Made by a program: the position numbers and the translations under genes | Source of the DNA: Hyphomonadaceae bacterium | GTDB lineage: Bacteria > Pseudomonadota > Alphaproteobacteria > Caulobacterales > Hyphomonadaceae | Assembly: GCA_947474455.1 (NCBI GenBank) | Contig: CANJIL010000005.1 | Span: 50,743 to 114,742, forward strand | Direction of reading: 5' to 3' | DNA length: 64,000 bases | Part shown: one piece after another, positions 10,828 to 19,588 of the stretch | How the letters are laid out: the number at the start of each line of letters is the position of its first letter | Position numbering within the stretch: the first letter of the stretch is position 1 | Notes under the pieces: generated by a model | Database searches by the model: none | Seen by the model: only the letters and a program-made list of their open reading frames with translations | What the model was told of the DNA's origin: nothing

Positions 10828-11775
10828 ATGACGACGCAGGCCCTGCCAGCCCAATCGGAAGCCCGCAACCGCATGACCGGGGTGGCGCTCGCCGCCAGCG
10901 GCGCTGCGCTCTTTTCGCTCAAGGGCGTGGTCATCAAGCTGGCGTTTGCCGAAGGCATCGGCGTCTCCCAGCTTCTGACGCTGCGCATGGCCTTCTCGCT
11001 GCCGGTCTATCTCGTGATTGGCGTTTTCGCGTGGATGCGCCTGAAACAGCAGCCATCGCTACGCACATACGCCGCCGCCGCAGGACTCGGCATCATGAGC
11101 TATTGCCTGTCATCATGGCTCAATTTCGAAGGGCTGCGAAGTGTCTCGGCCCAGCTCGAACGTCTGATCCTCTACATCTATCCGACCATGGTCGCGGCGA
11201 TGTCGTGGTTCTTCCTGAAAGACAAGCTGACCAGCCGCCATGTTGTAGCGCTGTTGCTCGCCTATGCAGGCGTCGCGATACTGTTCGGCGCCGAGATCGA
11301 CCGTCAGGGACCGAATGCCTGGCTTGGCGGGGGACTGATCTTCGCGGGCGCACTGATCTATGCGGTCTATGTCACGGCCTCGAAGCCCGTCATCACGCGC
11401 ATGGGATCGACGCTGTTCACTGCATTCGGCATGTCGGCCGCCGCGATCGTCTTTCTGACGCAGAGCGGCGTCGAGATGGCGTTCCACTCCCCGCCGCCGG
11501 TCACGGCCAATGGCTATTGGCTCGCCCTCGTGCTTGCGATGATCTGCACGGTGATCCCGAGCTTCATGATCGCCGAAGCGATCAGCCGCATCGGTCCCGG
11601 CCTGATGAGCGCTGTCGGAGGCGTCGGTCCGGTCGTGGCGGCCTGGGCCGCGGTCATGATCCTGCGTGAGCCGTTTGGCTGGCCGCATGTCGCTTCGATG
11701 GCGCTGACCATTCTCGGCGTCTGGCTGCTCGCCAAACCGAAGATCACTCAGACCGCAGGCGCGCGGACCTGGTGA
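10828..11775 (+). CDS. EamA/DMT-family transporter
   Basis: A 315-residue polytopic inner-membrane protein of the drug/metabolite transporter superfamily. It has two EamA repeats and about ten hydrophobic helices, beginning with GVALAASGAALFSLKGVVIK near residue 12. Such proteins export metabolites or amino acids; the substrate cannot be told from sequence. The start is ATG 10828 after GGAGAGACCAGG. It converges with the amidase, and their stop codons are immediately adjacent (11773-11775 and 11776-11778), so no terminator separates them. Confidence 0.9.
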   Translation: MTTQALPAQSEARNRMTGVALAASGAALFSLKGVVIKLAFAEGIGVSQLLTLRMAFSLPVYLVIGVFAWMRLKQQPSLRTYAAAAGLGIMSYCLSSWLNFEGLRSVSAQLERLILYIYPTMVAAMSWFFLKDKLTSRHVVALLLAYAGVAILFGAEIDRQGPNAWLGGGLIFAGALIYAVYVTASKPVITRMGSTLFTAFGMSAAAIVFLTQSGVEMAFHSPPPVTANGYWLALVLAMICTVIPSFMIAEAISRIGPGLMSAVGGVGPVVAAWAAVMILREPFGWPHVASMALTILGVWLLAKPKITQTAGARTW

Positions 11776-13128
11776 TCAAAGCGCAAGGGCAGGCGGTTCG
11801 ATCTCGCGCCCGACCATGCCAGCAAAGGCGATCGTGGTCTTGTCTTCGAGGAAGGACCCGATCGCCTGAACGCCAATCGGCAGGTCTGTCTTGTCGAGCC
11901 CGCACGGAATCGCGGTCGCGGGAAGGTTCGCAACCGTCGCAATCCCGGCCCATCCCAGCTGCGCGCCGAATTCCGCGGGCTCGCCATCGATGCCGAGCGA
12001 ACGCTTGCGCCAGTCCGGTTCGTCATAATGCGGGAAGGCCGTCGTGCCGAAGGCCGGGCACAGCACGATGTCGAAATGCCGGAAGAAATACGCCCACTGC
12101 CGGCGGAACTGCGCTTGCAAGTCGAGCTGCGCCAGCCAGTCATGGGCGGAGATGGGCGCGCGGGCGTTCGCCGGATCGCGCCTGCTGATGATCGTGTGCA
12201 GAAGGGTCTGGTACGTCTTCCATTGCGCCGTGAGGTCGGGGAGCAGACCCGACTGACGCGCCACCGTCGCGCTTTCCTGCGTGAGGTGATCAGCCAGCAT
12301 GTCCAGCGCGCCGAGAATGCTGCTGTCGGCTCGCGCTGCGGGATGATGGTCGAGCACGAACACACGGAAGCTTCTCAGTTGCCCGTGTCGAGGCGGAGAC
12401 AGGTTCAGCTTGTTTGCCGTAGAATCTGTATCCGGTCCGGCCACCACATCCGGCGCCATCGCCAGATCTTCAGCCGAACGGGCCAGCGGTCCGATCACGC
12501 GCAACGCCTGCGGCGCAATCTGTGCGCCGCCTTCAGCATGGCCGCCCGTGGGTACAAGTCTGTGGCTGGGTTTGTGTCCGTATATGCCCCAGAACGCCGC
12601 CGGAACGCGGATCGATCCGCCGGTGTCCGATCCGAGTTCCAGCGCCGAGAACTCCATCGCGATAGCGGCCGCGCTTCCGCCGGAAGATCCGCCCGGCGAA
12701 CGCGTGACGTCGTGGGGGGTATTGGTGCGGTCGTAGATCGGGTTGGCCGGCTGCCAGTGGCCTAGCACTTGCGGCACGTTCGTCTTGCCGAGAACCACCG
12801 CTCCCGCCAGCTTCAGCCGCTGCACCGCAAGCGCATCCTGGCGCGCCACATGCTCGCTATGCGCAGGAAGTCCCCAGGTCGTCCCATGGCCTCGAAGATC
12901 GAAGCTCTCCTTCACCGTGACCGGAATGCCGGTGAGCGCCCTCTGCTGGCCCTTCGCCATCGCTTCGTCAGCCATCCGCGCCTCGGACTGCGCGCGTTCG
13001 AAGTCGCGAACCACGATTGCGTTGATCTGCGGGTCGAGCGCCTCGATCCGGCTGATCGAAGCCCGGCAAAGTTCCTGTGCTCTGAAAGCCTTTATCCGCA
13101 GCCCGGCGGCGAGCTGTGCAGCGGTCAT
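11776..13128 (-). CDS. Amidase-signature family amidase
   Basis: A 450-residue hydrolase of carboxylic amides with the amidase-signature catalytic triad. Lys73 lies in IPVTVKES, the cis-Ser in SPGGSSGGS (about 147-149) and the nucleophile Ser172 in GSDTGGSIRVP. It is not GatA: no gatB or gatC is nearby, and its C-terminal half diverges. The start is the ATG at 13126-13128 (MTAAQL). It is monocistronic on the minus strand, divergent from a small lipoprotein gene. A role in hydrolysing small amides or peptides is an inference. Confidence 0.9.
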   Translation of the reverse strand: MTAAQLAAGLRIKAFRAQELCRASISRIEALDPQINAIVVRDFERAQSEARMADEAMAKGQQRALTGIPVTVKESFDLRGHGTTWGLPAHSEHVARQDALAVQRLKLAGAVVLGKTNVPQVLGHWQPANPIYDRTNTPHDVTRSPGGSSGGSAAAIAMEFSALELGSDTGGSIRVPAAFWGIYGHKPSHRLVPTGGHAEGGAQIAPQALRVIGPLARSAEDLAMAPDVVAGPDTDSTANKLNLSPPRHGQLRSFRVFVLDHHPAARADSSILGALDMLADHLTQESATVARQSGLLPDLTAQWKTYQTLLHTIISRRDPANARAPISAHDWLAQLDLQAQFRRQWAYFFRHFDIVLCPAFGTTAFPHYDEPDWRKRSLGIDGEPAEFGAQLGWAGIATVANLPATAIPCGLDKTDLPIGVQAIGSFLEDKTTIAFAGMVGREIEPPALAL

Positions 13129-13278
13129 CCGGTAGATGACTGGCGCCCAGACTCACGAGTCTGCAGTTTAGCGCGCAAGGCTGCCGGCGTCACCCGAAAA
13201 GCGGCCATTCCGGACTTTGAGTTTCGGTCTTTGGACTTGGCCTGCGTCGCGCTAATCAGGGTGGAGAAGGAGATTGCC

Positions 13279-13680
13279 ATGCTGAAACCCGTCTGCTTAG
13301 CCGCCGCATTTGCAGCCCTGCTTGCCGCCTGCACCCCAGCGGACGCCGAACTCGACGGCGATCTGGAGATCAACGGTATGGAGCCGGCTTTCTGGGGCGT
13401 GAAAGTCACGCGGGCCCAGAACAGGACCGCCATCGCCGTGCTGGGTGCGAAGGACATAGCGGGCGAGCTTCCGGTGAAATCCAAGGGCGAAAAGGATGTG
13501 ACGGTGCTCACATCCAAGACGCCGGAAGGCGAGTTCGTGATGGCCTTGCGCCAGGGCAAGTGCGAGGACGGTCTGGGCGAGCGCGAGTATCACTGGTCGG
13601 TCCTCGCCACCTGGAAGGGCGAGACGCTCAAGGGCTGCGCCGCGCCAATGAAGGCCGCACCGGCGCCTGCTGCAGGTTGA
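13279..13680 (+). CDS. Small lipoprotein, unknown function
   Basis: A 133-residue predicted lipoprotein. The start is ATG 13279 with AAGGAG at 13267-13272, six bases upstream. The signal sequence ends in the lipobox LLAAC, so the mature protein begins at the Cys of CTPADAELDG. The remainder has two further cysteines, in GKCEDG and KGCAAP, that could form a disulfide, and a Pro/Ala tail. I do not recognise the domain. A longer open frame upstream has no support. It is followed by another small lipoprotein gene 57 bases downstream. Confidence 0.75.
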   Translation: MLKPVCLAAAFAALLAACTPADAELDGDLEINGMEPAFWGVKVTRAQNRTAIAVLGAKDIAGELPVKSKGEKDVTVLTSKTPEGEFVMALRQGKCEDGLGEREYHWSVLATWKGETLKGCAAPMKAAPAPAAG

Positions 13681-13737
13681 CTCGGCCAAGCGCCCTCGTC
13701 AGGGTTCCATCCGGACGGGACACACAGGGGGCATCTC

Positions 13738-13956
13738 ATGCGCGTCGTAGCCTATGGTCTTCTCGCCGCAACGGCGGCGCTGGTTTCTGCCTGCAGCGCG
13801 GCTGTCGGTTCACCTGAGTGGTGCACGCAAATGCAGAAGAAGATGGAGAACAATCCGAACGCGCTCGAAGAGCTAGCGAAGATGTCTCCGCAGGATCAGC
13901 AAGGTCTCAGCCAGTGCATGGCGAATGCGTTCAAAAACGCGTTCGGCCCGCAATAG
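13738..13956 (+). CDS. Very small lipoprotein, DUF3012-like
   Basis: A 72-residue protein with signal LLAATAALVSAC, a lipobox Cys, and then a mature segment containing VGSPEWCTQM. That stretch resembles the DUF3012 family of tiny lipoproteins, though the C-terminal half (MSPQDQQGLSQCMANAF) is not typical. The start ATG 13738 directly follows a GGGGGC stretch. It is probably co-transcribed with the preceding lipoprotein. It converges on xerC, whose stop lies four bases beyond. The function is unknown. Confidence 0.7.
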   Translation: MRVVAYGLLAATAALVSACSAAVGSPEWCTQMQKKMENNPNALEELAKMSPQDQQGLSQCMANAFKNAFGPQ

Positions 13957-13959
13957 GCG

Positions 13960-14889
13960 CTAGGCCCGCGGGTGCGCCTCTGCGTGGACCTTCATGAGTC
14001 TGGCTGCATCAACGCCGGTGTAGATCTGCGTCGTCGACAGGCTGGCGTGTCCGAGGAGGGCCTGTATCGAGCGCAGGTCCCCGCCATTGGCGAGCAGGTG
14101 CGTCGCGAACGAATGGCGCAGCGCATGAGGGGTCGCCGTTTCCGGCAGGCCGAGACGGATACGCAGCTTCTCCATCAGCCGCTGAACGAGACGCGGATTG
14201 AGCGGGCCGCCTTTGGTGCCGCGAAACAACGGTTCGTCCGGCGCCGCTGGATAGGGGCAGTGTTTTCTGCATTCGTTGATCGCATCGCGCACGACGCGGA
14301 TCAGCGGCACGATCCGCACCTTGCGGCCCTTGCCGTAGACACGCAGCGCTTCTGGCGCGGGCGTATCCTTGCCGGTCAGCGAAAGAGCCTCCGACAGACG
14401 AAGTCCGGCACCGTAGAGCAACGACAGGATTGCGGCGTCGCGCGCCAGCACCCATTCGGGAACTTCTTGGCCATCGCCTTCGCCCGCGATCTCGATGGCC
14501 TCGCCCGCGAGCTTCTCGGGCAACGGGCGGGGCAGGCGGTGCGGCCGACGGGGGCTCTCAAACATCATCGCTTTTGCATTCGCAGCATCAAGCCGGCGAT
14601 CGAGAAAGCGGTAGAACGCTCGCAGGCTAGAGGCGGCGCGCGCGCGCGAAGACGCCGCGAGATTATCCTCGCTCCGCCGCCGCGCCAGCCATGCGACAAC
14701 ATCATGACGCGACAGGCGCTTAAGGTCCGACACGTGCGGTTCGCCGCCCAGATGGTCCACCAGAAAGCCGATGAAATGACCGACGTCGCGCTGGTACGCT
14801 TCGATCGTCTTCTCCGACGCGCGGCGTTCGGTCTCCAGCCAGACCGTGAATTCCTGCAGGGCTTCCCGCGCTGTGTGAGGCGTGCTCAT
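13960..14889 (-). CDS. xerC: Site-specific tyrosine recombinase XerC
   Basis: This is the dif-site recombinase that resolves chromosome dimers with XerD. The N-terminal SAM-like DNA-binding domain covers about 5-100. The catalytic domain has the conserved Arg in GLRLSEAL, a Lys in YGKGRKVR, HxxR in PHALRHSFATHLL, His in LGHASLSTTQ and the nucleophilic Tyr in QIYTGV. The length of 309 is normal. Its position upstream of priA matches xerC rather than xerD in many alphaproteobacteria; the distinction is an inference from context. It diverges from the peroxiredoxin gene with 129 bases between the starts. Confidence 0.92.
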   Translation of the reverse strand: MSTPHTAREALQEFTVWLETERRASEKTIEAYQRDVGHFIGFLVDHLGGEPHVSDLKRLSRHDVVAWLARRRSEDNLAASSRARAASSLRAFYRFLDRRLDAANAKAMMFESPRRPHRLPRPLPEKLAGEAIEIAGEGDGQEVPEWVLARDAAILSLLYGAGLRLSEALSLTGKDTPAPEALRVYGKGRKVRIVPLIRVVRDAINECRKHCPYPAAPDEPLFRGTKGGPLNPRLVQRLMEKLRIRLGLPETATPHALRHSFATHLLANGGDLRSIQALLGHASLSTTQIYTGVDAARLMKVHAEAHPRA

Positions 14890-15018
14890 GGGCGCGACGA
14901 TGGGCGGTCCGCGTTAAGACCGTGTTTCCTTAACCCAGCAATGAGCCACAAGACTGGCGACCATTTCCTGCGAGGTATAGATCATCGGCAGGGAAGGTCG
15001 GGAAATAAGGAGATAGGC

Positions 15019-15768
15019 ATGGGGTTTCGCATTGGCGACAGGGCCCCGGACTTCACGGCCGAAACCACGCAAGGCAGTATCAGCTTCCACGATTGGCTCG
15101 GCGATTCCTGGGGCGTCCTGTTTTCCCATCCCAGGGATTTCACGCCGGTCTGCACGACTGAACCGGGTTCGCTATCGAAGCTTGAGACCGAATTCACAAA
15201 GCGTAGCGCCAAGCTGATCGGACTTTCAGTCTATCCGGTATCCGATCATTCTCGCTGGCTGCCGGACATCAGGGAAGTGACAGGCTTCCTGCCTGGCTAT
15301 CCCCTGATCGGCGATCATGATCTCAGCGTCGCCAAGCGCTATGACATGCTCCCCGCCGAAGCTGGCGACGCCGCTACGCGCCGCACGGCTGCAACCGAGG
15401 CCACGGTTCGCACCGTCTATCTCATCGGCCCCGACAAGGGGATCAAGGCGATGCTGGTCTACCCGATGACGTCGGGCTGCAATTTCGATGAGCTGCTGCG
15501 CCTGCTCGACTCGCTGCAACGGACCGCCAAGTGCAAGGTCGCAACGCCGGCCAACTGGAAGCAGGGCGAAGATGTGATCATTGCTGGTTCGGTCAGCGAT
15601 GAGGATGCACGCAGGCAGTATCCGGGCGGCTGGGCATCGCCCAAGCGCTACCTTCGCATCGTTCCGCAACCGAAGGGCGGCGCCCGTCGCGGACCGGAAC
15701 GGCTTGCGGCGTTCGCCGTTGGAGTCTTTGGCCGGGATACGAGTTGGGGCCAGGGAGCTCAGTCATGA
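15019..15768 (+). CDS. 1-Cys peroxiredoxin (Prx6 family)
   Basis: A thiol peroxidase that reduces peroxides. The peroxidatic Cys45 lies in the PxxxTxxC motif DFTPVCTTE, and the active-site Arg region TVRTVYLIGP follows. Family members usually end near YLRxVPQP at about residue 220. Here the frame continues for about 30 residues with no known domain. Start ATG 15019 after AAGGAGA; upstream codons in the same open frame have no support. The stop overlaps the next start (ATGA at 15765-15768), so the two genes are translationally coupled. It diverges from xerC. Confidence 0.92.
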   Translation: MGFRIGDRAPDFTAETTQGSISFHDWLGDSWGVLFSHPRDFTPVCTTEPGSLSKLETEFTKRSAKLIGLSVYPVSDHSRWLPDIREVTGFLPGYPLIGDHDLSVAKRYDMLPAEAGDAATRRTAATEATVRTVYLIGPDKGIKAMLVYPMTSGCNFDELLRLLDSLQRTAKCKVATPANWKQGEDVIIAGSVSDEDARRQYPGGWASPKRYLRIVPQPKGGARRGPERLAAFAVGVFGRDTSWGQGAQS

Positions 15769-16244
15769 CAGCCAGGTACACCCCGCTCTGGGCGTTTGGC
15801 GCCATTGCGCTGGCGGCGCTGATCGCCTGCGTTCCGCCCGTCGCTCTGCCGGGGCCTGCAGAACCTGCCCAGCCGACGCCTCAGCCGCCAGTTCTTTCAG
15901 GCGAGACGCCGACAATCGGCCCGCCGCCTGCCAACATAGATCCCGGCTTCGTCGGATCGTGGGCGGCGGTCGAATCGGCCTGTGGTGACGCCGCCCGGAC
16001 GGTGAGGCTGTCCGCCAAGACGATCAACCTGCCGGCCGGCGAGGGAAACTGTGCGGTAAAGTCGATCAAGGAGGAGCATCCGGGCGGCCGCGCGATGTCC
16101 TATACGATCATCGCTGACTGCGTGGCGAAGGGCAGAATGGGGGAGGACACCTTCCGCATAAACTTCGGCCCGTCCGATATGGTCGTGCAGTTCCAAGAGA
16201 ACGCCCGCGAGCCGCAGCATCTAATCCGGTGCCCCTACCCGTAA
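15765..16244 (+). CDS. Lipoprotein with an AprI/Inh-like domain
   Basis: A 159-residue predicted lipoprotein. Signal and lipobox are ALAALIAC, followed by a Pro-rich linker to about residue 60. A small domain begins FVGSWAAVESACGD and ends at PYP, with four cysteines in all. The layout resembles the AprI/Inh beta-barrel type, but this is a weak similarity. Start ATG 15765 overlaps the peroxiredoxin stop, with GGGAG upstream. No function can be assigned beyond outer- or inner-membrane anchoring. Confidence 0.7.
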   Translation: MTARYTPLWAFGAIALAALIACVPPVALPGPAEPAQPTPQPPVLSGETPTIGPPPANIDPGFVGSWAAVESACGDAARTVRLSAKTINLPAGEGNCAVKSIKEEHPGGRAMSYTIIADCVAKGRMGEDTFRINFGPSDMVVQFQENAREPQHLIRCPYP

Positions 16245-16326
16245 TCCGCCTGATTTCGGCCAGTTGGATGCGGCTGCGACTTTGCCATGGGTCGTCCCGG
16301 TTGACACTCCGGGGTCGGCGCCGACC

Positions 16327-18507
16327 ATGCGGGCCATGCTGTTTCAACCCCGAATCGTCTCGGTGCTGCTTCCGCAGCCCCTGCCGGAGCCGTTCGACTA
16401 CGAACTGCCCGAAGGCGCCAACGCGCCGCCGGGAAGCTTCGTCCTCGTGCCGCTCGGTTCCCGCGAAGTGATTGGCGTCGTCTGGGGTGAGCGAACCGTT
16501 CCGACCAATCGCAAGCTGAAGCCTGTGCTCGAAGTCATCAGCAATGCGCCGCCGCTTTCCGCCAATATGCGCACTTTCGTCGAGCGGGCCGCGAAATATG
16601 TCTGCGCGCCGACCGGCAACCTGCTCGCGATGGCGATGCGTTCACGCGAAGCGCTGGACGAGCCCCCGGTTGAAACGCTGGTCGTCGCCTCCGGTCAGTC
16701 GCCCGAACGGATGACGCCGACGCGCGAGAAGGTGCTCGCCGAAGCAGGCGCCCCGCTCAGCGGCGCAGACCTGGCGCGCGCCGCGGGCGTGTCGTCCGGC
16801 GTGGTGAAAGGGTTGCTCGATGCCGGCGCGCTGATGCATGTCGAGCGTTCGCTCGATCCGCCATTCCCGCTGCCCGATCCGGATCGTCCGCCGCGCGATC
16901 TCACGGGCGAGCAGAAAGAAGCCGCCGCCTATCTGCGCAACATGGTGCGGGACAATTCCTATCGCGCAGCCCTGCTCGACGGCGTCACCGGATCAGGCAA
17001 GACCGAAGTCTATTTCGAGGCGATCGCCGAAGCGCTCCGCCGCGATCCGGAAGCGCAGGTTCTGGTTCTGCTGCCCGAGATCGCGCTGACGCAGGCCGTC
17101 ACATCGCGCTTCGAGGATCGCTTTGGCGTCGCGCCGGCGGAGTGGCATTCGGCCGCGGGGTCAGCTGCACGCCGCCGCGTCTGGCGGGAGGTCGCCGCCG
17201 GTCGCGCCCGCATCGTCGTGGGCGCACGTTCGGCGCTGTTCCTGCCCTACCGCAAGCTGAAACTTATCGTAGTCGATGAAGAGCACGACCAGTCCTACAA
17301 GCAGGAGGAAGGCGTGATCTATCACGCCCGCGATCTCGCCGTGCTGCGCGCCTCCATCGAGCATTGCGCAATCGTTCTTGCCTCCGCGACGCCTTCGCTC
17401 GAGACGATGGCGAATGCGCAGCAGGGTAAGTACTCGCATCTCAAGCTCAGCGCGCGCCCTGGCCTTTCGGTGCTGCCCCCGATCATGCTTGCCGACATGC
17501 GCGCGGCGCCGCCGGAGACAAATCGCTGGATCGGCCCCGAACTGGCGGCGGCCATCGAACAGACGCTCGCGGCGAAGGAGCAGGCGCTGCTGTTCCTCAA
17601 CCGCCGAGGTTATGCGCCGCTTGTGCTTTGCCGCGCATGCGGGGAACGACTGAAGGCGCCGGATTCGGACAGCTGGCTGGTCGAGCATCGCTATTCCGGC
17701 AAGCTTGTCTGCCATCTCACCGGCTTTACGATGGACAAGCCGCTGATGTGCCCCGGCTGCGGTGCGAGGGGATCGCTCACCGGCGTTGGCCCGGGCGTCG
17801 AACGGCTGGCGGAGGAAGTTCACACGCGTTTCCATGGCGCCCGCGTCGAGGTCCTGTCGTCTGACACTGTTGCTTCGCCCGATGCGCTGCGGGAACTGAT
17901 CGCGCGCATGGAAGGCGGCGCGATCGATATTCTGATCGGCACGCAGATCGTCGCCAAAGGTCACAATTTTCCGGCCCTGACGCTGGTCGGCGTTGTCGAC
18001 GCCGATGCTGGCCTGCGCGGGGGAGATTTGCGCGCGGGCGAGCGAACATTCCAGCTTCTGCTTCAGGTGGCCGGGCGTGCAGGACGGGCCGACAAGCCGG
18101 GCCGGGCAATCATCCAGACCTATGCGCCCGAGAGCCCTGCCATCTCGCTGCTCGCCGCCGGTGATCGCGACGCCTTCATCGCCCATGAGATGGACCAGCG
18201 CCGTCTCGTCGGCTTTCCGCCCTTCGGCCGTCTTGGGGCGATCATCCTTTCTGCCGGCAGCGCGGAGCAGGCGAATGAAAGCGCGGCTGCATTTGGCGCC
18301 GCGCAACCCAACGCCACGGGCATCGAGGTCTGGGGTCCTGCGCCTGCGCCGATCACCATCCTGCGCGGCCGCCATCGCCGCCGCTTCCTTGTCCGCTCCG
18401 ACCGCAATGTCGATCTGTCTGCCTTCCTCGCGGCGTGGAAGGAGCGGGTGAAGCTGCACTCCAACGTGCGTGTTGCGCTCGATGTCGAACCCTACAGCTT
18501 TATGTAG
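16327..18507 (+). CDS. priA: Primosomal helicase PriA (N')
   Basis: PriA reloads the replisome at stalled forks. The 726-residue product has the N-terminal 3' DNA-binding domain (FDYELPEG, VLVPLGSRE), a winged-helix region, Walker A GVTGSGKTE (about 218-226), the DEEH box VVDEEHDQSYKQEE, and the C-terminal helicase lobe with VAGRAGRADKPGRAIIQT. The zinc-binding insert at 17629-17766 is unusual. Of the four CxxC pairs seen in E. coli only the first (CRAC) and last (CPGC) are complete: the second is APDS and the third is CHLT. I chose ATG 16327 because family similarity begins there; ATG 16336 is an alternative. Otherwise the gene is complete. Confidence 0.95.
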   Translation: MRAMLFQPRIVSVLLPQPLPEPFDYELPEGANAPPGSFVLVPLGSREVIGVVWGERTVPTNRKLKPVLEVISNAPPLSANMRTFVERAAKYVCAPTGNLLAMAMRSREALDEPPVETLVVASGQSPERMTPTREKVLAEAGAPLSGADLARAAGVSSGVVKGLLDAGALMHVERSLDPPFPLPDPDRPPRDLTGEQKEAAAYLRNMVRDNSYRAALLDGVTGSGKTEVYFEAIAEALRRDPEAQVLVLLPEIALTQAVTSRFEDRFGVAPAEWHSAAGSAARRRVWREVAAGRARIVVGARSALFLPYRKLKLIVVDEEHDQSYKQEEGVIYHARDLAVLRASIEHCAIVLASATPSLETMANAQQGKYSHLKLSARPGLSVLPPIMLADMRAAPPETNRWIGPELAAAIEQTLAAKEQALLFLNRRGYAPLVLCRACGERLKAPDSDSWLVEHRYSGKLVCHLTGFTMDKPLMCPGCGARGSLTGVGPGVERLAEEVHTRFHGARVEVLSSDTVASPDALRELIARMEGGAIDILIGTQIVAKGHNFPALTLVGVVDADAGLRGGDLRAGERTFQLLLQVAGRAGRADKPGRAIIQTYAPESPAISLLAAGDRDAFIAHEMDQRRLVGFPPFGRLGAIILSAGSAEQANESAAAFGAAQPNATGIEVWGPAPAPITILRGRHRRRFLVRSDRNVDLSAFLAAWKERVKLHSNVRVALDVEPYSFM

Positions 18508-18514
18508 AAACAAA

Positions 18515-18544
18515 AACGCAGGCCGCCTGGAGCCGGCCTGCGTT
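18515..18544. terminator. Bidirectional terminator after priA
   Basis: An 11-base perfect inverted repeat (AACGCAGGCCG, 18515-18525; CGGCCTGCGTT, 18534-18544) with an eight-base loop, eight bases after the priA stop. An A-rich stretch lies on the left and a short TTGCAAGTTTT on the right. It can serve priA and the leftward genes that converge on it. Confidence 0.7.
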
Positions 18545-18626
18545 GCAAGTTTTCGGTAACCCGCCGCCTGCTTGGTGCGGCATAGAACTCGGGGGGATTG
18601 AGCGGCTACCCTTTACGTGTGCATCG

Positions 18627-18824
18627 TTAGTTCACTCTCACGCCATTCATCATCACGAGCTGGAACACGCCGATTTCGCCAGGACCGAGCTTGTCATAGG
18701 CGGCCTGCGCTTCGCCCGATGTCGGCGCGAGGGACACGGCGGCGAAGCACATGGCGGCCAGCGGGTAGAGGAAGTGCATTTTCTGCACTTCGCTCGTCTG
18801 GGAGGGGATTTTGTCGGTCGCCAT
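18627..18824 (-). CDS. Small secreted protein, unknown
   Basis: An open frame of 65 codons whose internal Met at 18779 begins a convincing signal peptide (MHFLYPLAAMCFAAVSLAP). It leaves a short mature part ending FQLVMMNGVRVN. The true start may be 18779 (50 residues). Neither start has a strong ribosome site. It lies 45 bases downstream of the cytochrome c gene on the same strand and ends before the priA terminator, which suggests co-transcription. No family is recognised, and the gene call itself is moderately uncertain. Confidence 0.4.
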   Translation of the reverse strand: MATDKIPSQTSEVQKMHFLYPLAAMCFAAVSLAPTSGEAQAAYDKLGPGEIGVFQLVMMNGVRVN

Positions 18825-18869
18825 CGGAAGATTTGCTTCTTCTCTTTTTGTTTGTTGGCGGGATGACGA

Positions 18870-19433
18870 TCAGCTCTTGCGCGCCGGCATCTGCGGGATG
18901 AACCGGATGTGCGGACGATCAGGCTCAACGCCCGGCGAGAGCGCGGCGGGAGCAGTTTCACCCTTCGGTCCGAGCGGCTTGATATAGGCGTAAATCGACT
19001 TCAGGTCCTTGTCGCTCATCGCCATCAGGCTTGGCCACGGCATGGGCGGGCGGCCTTTGCCAGCGCGCGCCATTTCGAGGAATTGCTCTTCCTCCATGTT
19101 CTGGACGGACTGGCGCAGGTTCGCCGGATAGCTGACGCCCCACGGACCGGAAAAGCCAACGCTGTCGCCTGTGAGCCAATCGGCTTCTGCAGGCGATGCG
19201 CCATTGGTCATCGCAAACCCAGGCGTATGGCAGTCATTGCAACCGCCGATCTTCACGAGATAGCGGCCGGCGTCGATCTGCGACGTCGCTGCGACATGAA
19301 GCGCTTCGCGAGCCGCTTGGGCTTCGGTGGGTGCGGTGGCGGCTGGCTTGCTGCAGCCGCTGATCGCTGCGAGCGCGCAAGCGATGACGATGAAGGCCGC
19401 GTGGGCGCGGATGTTGTACGTGTGCGTGGTCAT
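18870..19433 (-). CDS. Membrane-anchored c-type cytochrome
   Basis: A 187-residue predicted lipoprotein cytochrome. The start at 19433 (MTTHTYN) has AAGGAG seven bases upstream, and a longer frame to 19490 lacks support. The signal ends in the lipobox AISGC, and the single haem-binding motif is CNDCH in KIGGCNDCHTPGF. A Met-containing loop (PPMPWPSLMAMSDKDL) probably provides the second haem ligand. It belongs with class I diheme-like or monohaem electron carriers facing the periplasm. No oxidase or dehydrogenase partner is adjacent. The function is electron transfer of unknown specificity. Confidence 0.85.
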   Translation of the reverse strand: MTTHTYNIRAHAAFIVIACALAAISGCSKPAATAPTEAQAAREALHVAATSQIDAGRYLVKIGGCNDCHTPGFAMTNGASPAEADWLTGDSVGFSGPWGVSYPANLRQSVQNMEEEQFLEMARAGKGRPPMPWPSLMAMSDKDLKSIYAYIKPLGPKGETAPAALSPGVEPDRPHIRFIPQMPARKS

Positions 19434-19588
19434 ATGCTTCTCCTTGCCGGCGTTGGTCGCCGGTCTCTGGCGTGTTTCACTTTTGCTCATCTCAGACTTT
19501 GCCGGCCGTTTTTGTGGGAGGGCCGGTCAGGCGGCTCAGTGCCTGTGAACTCGTGTTTTCATTTTCGTTTTCTCGTCCCTTTTGTTCT

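Noticed and set aside
14911..14933. GTTAAG...CTTAAC between xerC and the peroxiredoxin as a CtrA box
   Set aside because: CtrA sites are TTAA-N7-TTAA; here the half-sites are 12 bases apart and inverted, so it is at best a weak inverted repeat.
19502..19526. CCGGCC/GGCCGG stem between GST and cytochrome c as a terminator
   Set aside because: Only six pairs, a 13-base loop and no T run in the relevant direction.
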